Source of the DNA: Candidatus Yonathbacteria bacterium RIFCSPHIGHO2_01_FULL_51_10
GTDB lineage: Bacteria; Patescibacteriota; Minisyncoccia; Phycocordibacterales; UBA1539_B
Assembly (NCBI GenBank): GCA_001823505.1
Contig: MHUS01000010.1
Coordinates: 39,785 to 77,362 of the forward strand
Length of the DNA: 37,578 nt
Reading direction: 5' to 3'
The notes under the pieces were generated by a model, which was not told where the DNA came from, made no database searches, and was given only the letters and a program-made list of their open reading frames with translations. The position numbers and the translations under genes are program-made. Shown piece by piece: positions 37,019 through 37,578 of the stretch (positions within the stretch are counted from its first letter, which is position 1; each line of letters begins with the position of its first letter).

Positions 37019-37578
37019 CTACGAAATAGCGAGGGTTGAGCGTGGACTGCGCCCGACAGCCACGAGACCGAGAATGCCGGAGGCGAAGAGCCAAGCTGCT
37101 GCCGGCACGGGTACCGATGACACGGGCACCTGTGCTATGGCCAGCATCTCCTGCGAGACGTCGAGAGGATTCGGTGTATACACCATCATCCCCGAGAACA
37201 CACTGGCGTCATGTGCCCCACTTGTCGCCTGCGTCAGATAGCTCTGCGCAAGCGAATCAAGGGTAACCGCTCCAGGCGTCATGATGTTCCAGATCGCCAA
37301 ATTGATGGCTCCCTGGTCTGTGGGCGTTGCCGCAGGCAGTATCGCCTGTGAAAAAAGCCACCCGACTTGACTGTACTTCACCGGATCGGGCCCGAACTTG
37401 CCGGCACCTCCGATGAGAGCACTGGCGTCATTGGCATCAGCCGTCCATGTCTGACCAATGTGACTGTGCGTGAAAAAGTCGTCACACATCATCAGCACGG
37501 GCAGCCCATCGATCGTCCCGGTGTAAAACCCGGCATACACACCGTTGGTCACGATGCTATTGCCGACTCCGGTGAGCT
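37019..37578 (-). CDS. PEP-CTERM sorting-signal secreted protein (5' truncated by window)
   Basis: The frame is open to the window edge (186 codons); the GTG at 37552 is internal, since in-frame codons upstream read LTGVGNSI. The body has the look of small PEP-CTERM surface proteins: GVYAGFYTGTIDG, MCDDFF, HIGQTWTA, then DQGAINLAIWNIMTP. The C terminus is a tripartite sorting tag: VPVPAAAWLFASG, a hydrophobic segment (ILGLVAVG) and a basic end (RSPRSTLAIS), the last longer than usual. In other bacteria exosortase cleaves such tags and the protein is delivered to the surface or extracellular polymer. No exosortase in this window. GC slightly above neighbours. Confidence 0.82.
   Translation of the reverse strand, partial: LTGVGNSIVTNGVYAGFYTGTIDGLPVLMMCDDFFTHSHIGQTWTADANDASALIGGAGKFGPDPVKYSQVGWLFSQAILPAATPTDQGAINLAIWNIMTPGAVTLDSLAQSYLTQATSGAHDASVFSGMMVYTPNPLDVSQEMLAIAQVPVSSVPVPAAAWLFASGILGLVAVGRSPRSTLAIS

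Noticed and set aside
1..37578. CRISPR arrays, tRNA or rRNA genes, transposases, prophage genes
   Set aside because: No regularly spaced direct repeats, no tRNA-like cloverleaf or rRNA sequence in the short intergenic gaps, and no transposase or integrase motif in any open frame.

Overview
The window looks like a piece of a small-genome member of the Candidate Phyla Radiation (Patescibacteria), most likely a Parcubacteria/Paceibacteria-type lineage. This is inferred from gene content and style: compact genes, an archaeal-type AspRS, a UvrC without its C-terminal helix-hairpin-helix part, a short MutY-like glycosylase with no cysteines, RmuC and S41 protease genes, many tiny lineage-specific ORFs, and no amino-acid, nucleotide or cofactor biosynthesis genes. 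Presence of rplI (bL9) fits Parcubacteria better than Microgenomates/WWE3, which are reported to lack bL9. GC is near 50 percent, lower in a few islands. There is no gene-free stretch longer than 300 bases, and I saw no tRNA, rRNA, CRISPR array or insertion sequence.

Left part (1-9398): truncated uvrA; a two-gene unknown unit; divergent uvrC; an unknown basic protein and an unknown membrane protein fired from back-to-back promoters sharing an inverted repeat; yqeY; a small diguanylate cyclase; a P2-type cation ATPase; rmuC.

Middle (9399-14880): a degenerate 5' piece of rplU, then an AT-rich segment with a 92-aa unknown protein and a nitrilase-family amidohydrolase, then intact rplU. This reads as an insertion flanked by rplU sequence. 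Beyond it, on the minus strand, are four tiny single- or double-span membrane proteins (98, 43, 39 and 35 aa), recR and dnaB, then a 68-aa unknown gene and a 36-bp perfect palindrome.

Centre-right (14881-25251): corA-cysS (minus), S41 protease and rplI (plus), rpmA (minus), a membrane-anchored Ada-like zinc-binding-fold protein, a Nudix hydrolase, a DEDDh-type exonuclease lacking one metal ligand, a multispan membrane protein, an AddB/Cas4-like nuclease, a small membrane protein, and an overlapping mutY-like/nth pair in which both enzymes have lost the [4Fe-4S] loop.

Right (25252-37578): a long minus-strand run trpS-aspS-pgm-scpA-scpB-dac-mraY-ftsW-murG-gltX-M23 with overlaps or gaps of a few bases, linking aminoacylation, chromosome condensation and peptidoglycan synthesis/remodelling. 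A secondary promoter sits before mraY. The window ends inside a gene for a PEP-CTERM-type secreted protein, unusual in this kind of genome.

A recurring pattern in control sequences: conserved core genes at the head of transcripts (uvrC, ATPase, rmuC, rplU, S41 protease, mraY, trpS, mutY-like) have a -10 box 6-10 bases before the start codon and no Shine-Dalgarno sequence, so their mRNAs are probably leaderless. The small lineage-specific genes have strong promoters, real leaders and near-consensus AAAGGAG/GGAGG sites.
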